Origin: Viscum album
Taxonomy: Eukaryota > Streptophyta > Magnoliopsida > Santalales > Viscaceae
Assembly (NCBI GenBank): GCA_963277665.1
Contig: OY728147.1
Coordinates: forward strand, 1,260,083,424-1,260,147,423
Direction of reading: 5' to 3'
DNA length: 64,000 bases
Position numbers and translations under genes: made by a program. The notes below the pieces were generated by a model, which made no database searches, was not told the origin of the DNA, and worked only from the letters and a program-made list of their open reading frames with translations. Shown here piece by piece: positions 62,192 through 64,000 of the stretch; position 1 is the first letter of the stretch, and each line of letters begins with the position of its first letter.

Positions 62192-63001
62192 CGTATCATG
62201 ATACTATACTTTACCCAATGCATTGGAGCGCTATAAAGGGCACACCCTTCTTAAATATTTCATTTCATGCATAAGTGTGCCACATGGATCATAAAACATG
62301 GATTCATAAAACATAATCATTTATTCCATGATAAAGGAATGTGTAATTCATACATGAAACTTTATAATCATTAAGTAAATGTGCATAAAGGTGAATACCC
62401 TTGATGGAGAAATGGGCATGGTATTCACTACACAATGATATTGGCTTAGAAAATCAGTGTGATTTCGGAAGCGTAACAGCGTGACATAAGAATTCACAAA
62501 AATGGTTGATGAGAGAGAAAGGGGTTACTAATCATATTTAAATGTAATGGACATTAATGATGTCATATAGATACATGTCCCAACAATTGAAAAAGAATTT
62601 AGGTTCATGATACAAAAGTATTGCTTGGATATAAAAGAAGAGAGAGAAGTTCCTTTCGGAATTTCGGCATAGTAATAGGTGTACATGGGAGGCTTTTAAT
62701 GAGAGATAAAGGGTTCTCCCATCATTCAAACAATAAAATGGATTTATTTGGGAGGTGCAAAACCATACCCCAATATTCATAATTGAAATTAAAAGGGCAA
62801 AACAACTTAAAGAAAATTGACAAAAATGAGAAAGGAAGAAAAAACCCTTACTTGGAAGTGTGCATCCAAAGGCTAGAGAGAGGCTTGTGAGAGGCTTCTT
62901 GGGAGCTTGGGGCACCTTGAGAGGATTCTAGAGAGAGTAGGGAAGAGTTTGGACGAACTCCAAGGGCTTTGAGTGAGGAGGATGTGGGAGCTTGGGTGGG
63001 T

Positions 63002-63008
63002 TTATATA
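63002..63008 (-). promoter_or_regulatory. TATA box of G LTR
   Basis: Minus strand CCTATATAAACCC, followed downstream (towards lower coordinates) by a strongly pyrimidine-rich transcribed start with CTCTCTCTAG-like text. A strong match to a plant core promoter that looks undamaged. Confidence 0.7.
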
Positions 63009-63869
63009 GGAAAGGTGAGGGAATTCTTTATTATTTAGGGTTGGGACACCTTATATTAAAATAATCCAAACCACAAACCATCACATGGTATTTGCCCATG
63101 GTTTCTGGAAAAGGAAAGAGGTAAACAATATTTTACAAGGCCAAGGTCCGAAGTTATTAAAAAATTAGGGTTGCTTATGTGGAGGTGAGTCACACTCCCA
63201 TGGAAATTAATTTAAAAAGGCAAAGTGTTGAATAAGTCTTGAGGGCTCCATTAATGCTTTGAAAAGTTAGTCAAACAAACCCAAAACCCCATTATTTTAA
63301 TGATAAAACATATATTGGCCGAACATAAGGATTATGGTATTTTATTACATCACCATTGGGTCATTATGATGTCATAAAACACATTATATATTTAAATGGT
63401 ATTTAATTTTTACCCAAAAATTTGACTGTCTCAGAAAATTATGAAAAATTCACCGTTGGATAATTTCGCCGTCCTGATTCCAAAAATAATATTTATTTTA
63501 TCTAAATAATTTTCTAAATATGTGAATTTTCACTTTTAAAATAAAACCCGACATTTATAAAATAATTCACGGGTTTTGACAGAAATGGCTTTCAAACCTT
63601 AATAAAAATTTTAATTGCATTCATAAAATTATAAGATCATTTATAATTAATAAAAAATTAATTTAATATTAATAATAATATTTTATTAAAATATTATTTA
63701 ATTAAAAAATCCTTTAATTTAATAAAATATAATTCTTAATTAAATAATAACTAAAAACACCATTTGTACTTTAAAAACTAATTACAATGTATCGAAAATG
63801 ACTAGAAATTATATTCATTATTATATAAAAAAATAATGTACATGAACATGGTGCTACTTATTTGTTACA

Positions 63870-64000
63870 TAACCCCTTAAAATAGCCGCATAAGACCTAA
63901 GGGTAAGGTGTGCGATGGTGACAGACTCTTGGGGCGGCTCAGATAACATCGCTCGAGTGGTAATTTCAATCAACTTCCACTTTTCCCGTAGATGATCACG
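63870..64000 (-). other. Polypurine tract and interior edge of G
   Basis: AAGGGGTTA on the minus strand abuts the LTR (63870-63878). The remaining 120 bp are part of the 3' untranslated interior; no frame is recognised before the window ends. Confidence 0.6.

Larger units (their letters stand above)
61680..63869 (-). repeat. Element G 3' LTR
   Basis: TG...CA ends on both strands. Contains a TATA box on the minus strand (63002-63008), a C/T-rich start region (about 62870-62985), and a tandem repeat (62075-62191). A 125-codon minus-strand open frame (62538-62915) falls in the transcribed leader and shows no known domain; I do not regard it as a gene. Confidence 0.8.
61680..64000 (-). mobile_element. 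Element G: minus-strand Gypsy-type LTR element, 3' end
   Basis: Begins at 61680 inside the RT gene of F. On the minus strand the LTR reads TGTAACAAAT ... GGTTGTCA (63869 to 61680). To its right lies AAGGGGTTA (minus strand), a polypurine tract, which makes this the 3' LTR; the body of the element extends past the window. The order of PPT and LTR, the LTR length (2.19 kb) and the TGTAACA start suggest Ty3/Gypsy, but no coding domain is visible. The bases before the insertion are TATTA. Confidence 0.75.

Noticed and set aside
62538..62915. 125-codon minus-strand open frame in the LTR of G
   Set aside because: It is in the transcribed LTR leader with no recognisable domain; the hydrophobic stretch reflects T-rich sequence.

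Overview
This window is plant nuclear DNA made almost wholly of transposable elements. It is AT-rich and I found no host gene, tRNA, rRNA or CRISPR array. The evidence for a plant with a large, slowly purged genome is: several LTR retrotransposons with long LTRs and tRNA-Met-type primer sites (TGGTATCA and variants), Ty3/Gypsy polyproteins with chromodomains, a Ty1/Copia polyprotein, a plant-type LINE reverse transcriptase and an En/Spm (CACTA) transposase relic. Most copies are old: LTR pairs are visibly diverged and the coding parts are full of stops. I cannot name the species.

Layout, using my own letters for the elements. 1-4427: AT-rich sequence with an 8-bp tandem array (1852-2312). 4428-23813: element A, a minus-strand LTR element with ~1.1 kb LTRs and a non-coding interior. 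It contains a 5'-truncated LINE (about 8230-22720), which is itself split by chromovirus B (plus strand, 9421-20589, LTRs ~2.7 kb). The 5-bp sequence GAATC flanks B on both sides. 23814-26544 and 39357-40457: two pieces of a minus-strand CACTA transposon (TNPA-like and possible TNP2-like relics) separated by chromovirus C (minus strand, 26545-39356, LTRs ~4.0 kb, all gag-pol domains and a chromodomain recognisable).

Right part: element D (plus, from 40458) is a relative of C with ~4.5 kb LTRs around only ~1.4 kb of non-coding interior. Its second LTR is broken at 50445 by Gypsy element E (LTR 50445-53518, primer site, start of gag). E is broken at 54150 by Copia element F (LTR, 2.2 kb leader, gag-protease-integrase-RT in one frame). 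F is broken at 61680 by Gypsy element G (minus strand, one complete LTR at 61680-63869). Thus D holds E, E holds F and F holds G, and the right ends of E, F and G lie beyond the window.

No gene set works as a pathway here; the genes are retrotransposition machinery in various states of decay. The youngest-looking coding region is F: a single frame over 3.4 kb with four stop codons and no frameshift. The most unusual structures are in retrotransposon control regions: 13-bp near-palindromes in pairs spaced 21 bp apart in the LTR and leader of F, a 34-bp (2 x 17) palindromic minisatellite in the U3 of E, a GC-rich module repeated two or three times downstream of the TATA box in the LTRs of C and D, and a long hairpin in the leader of F.
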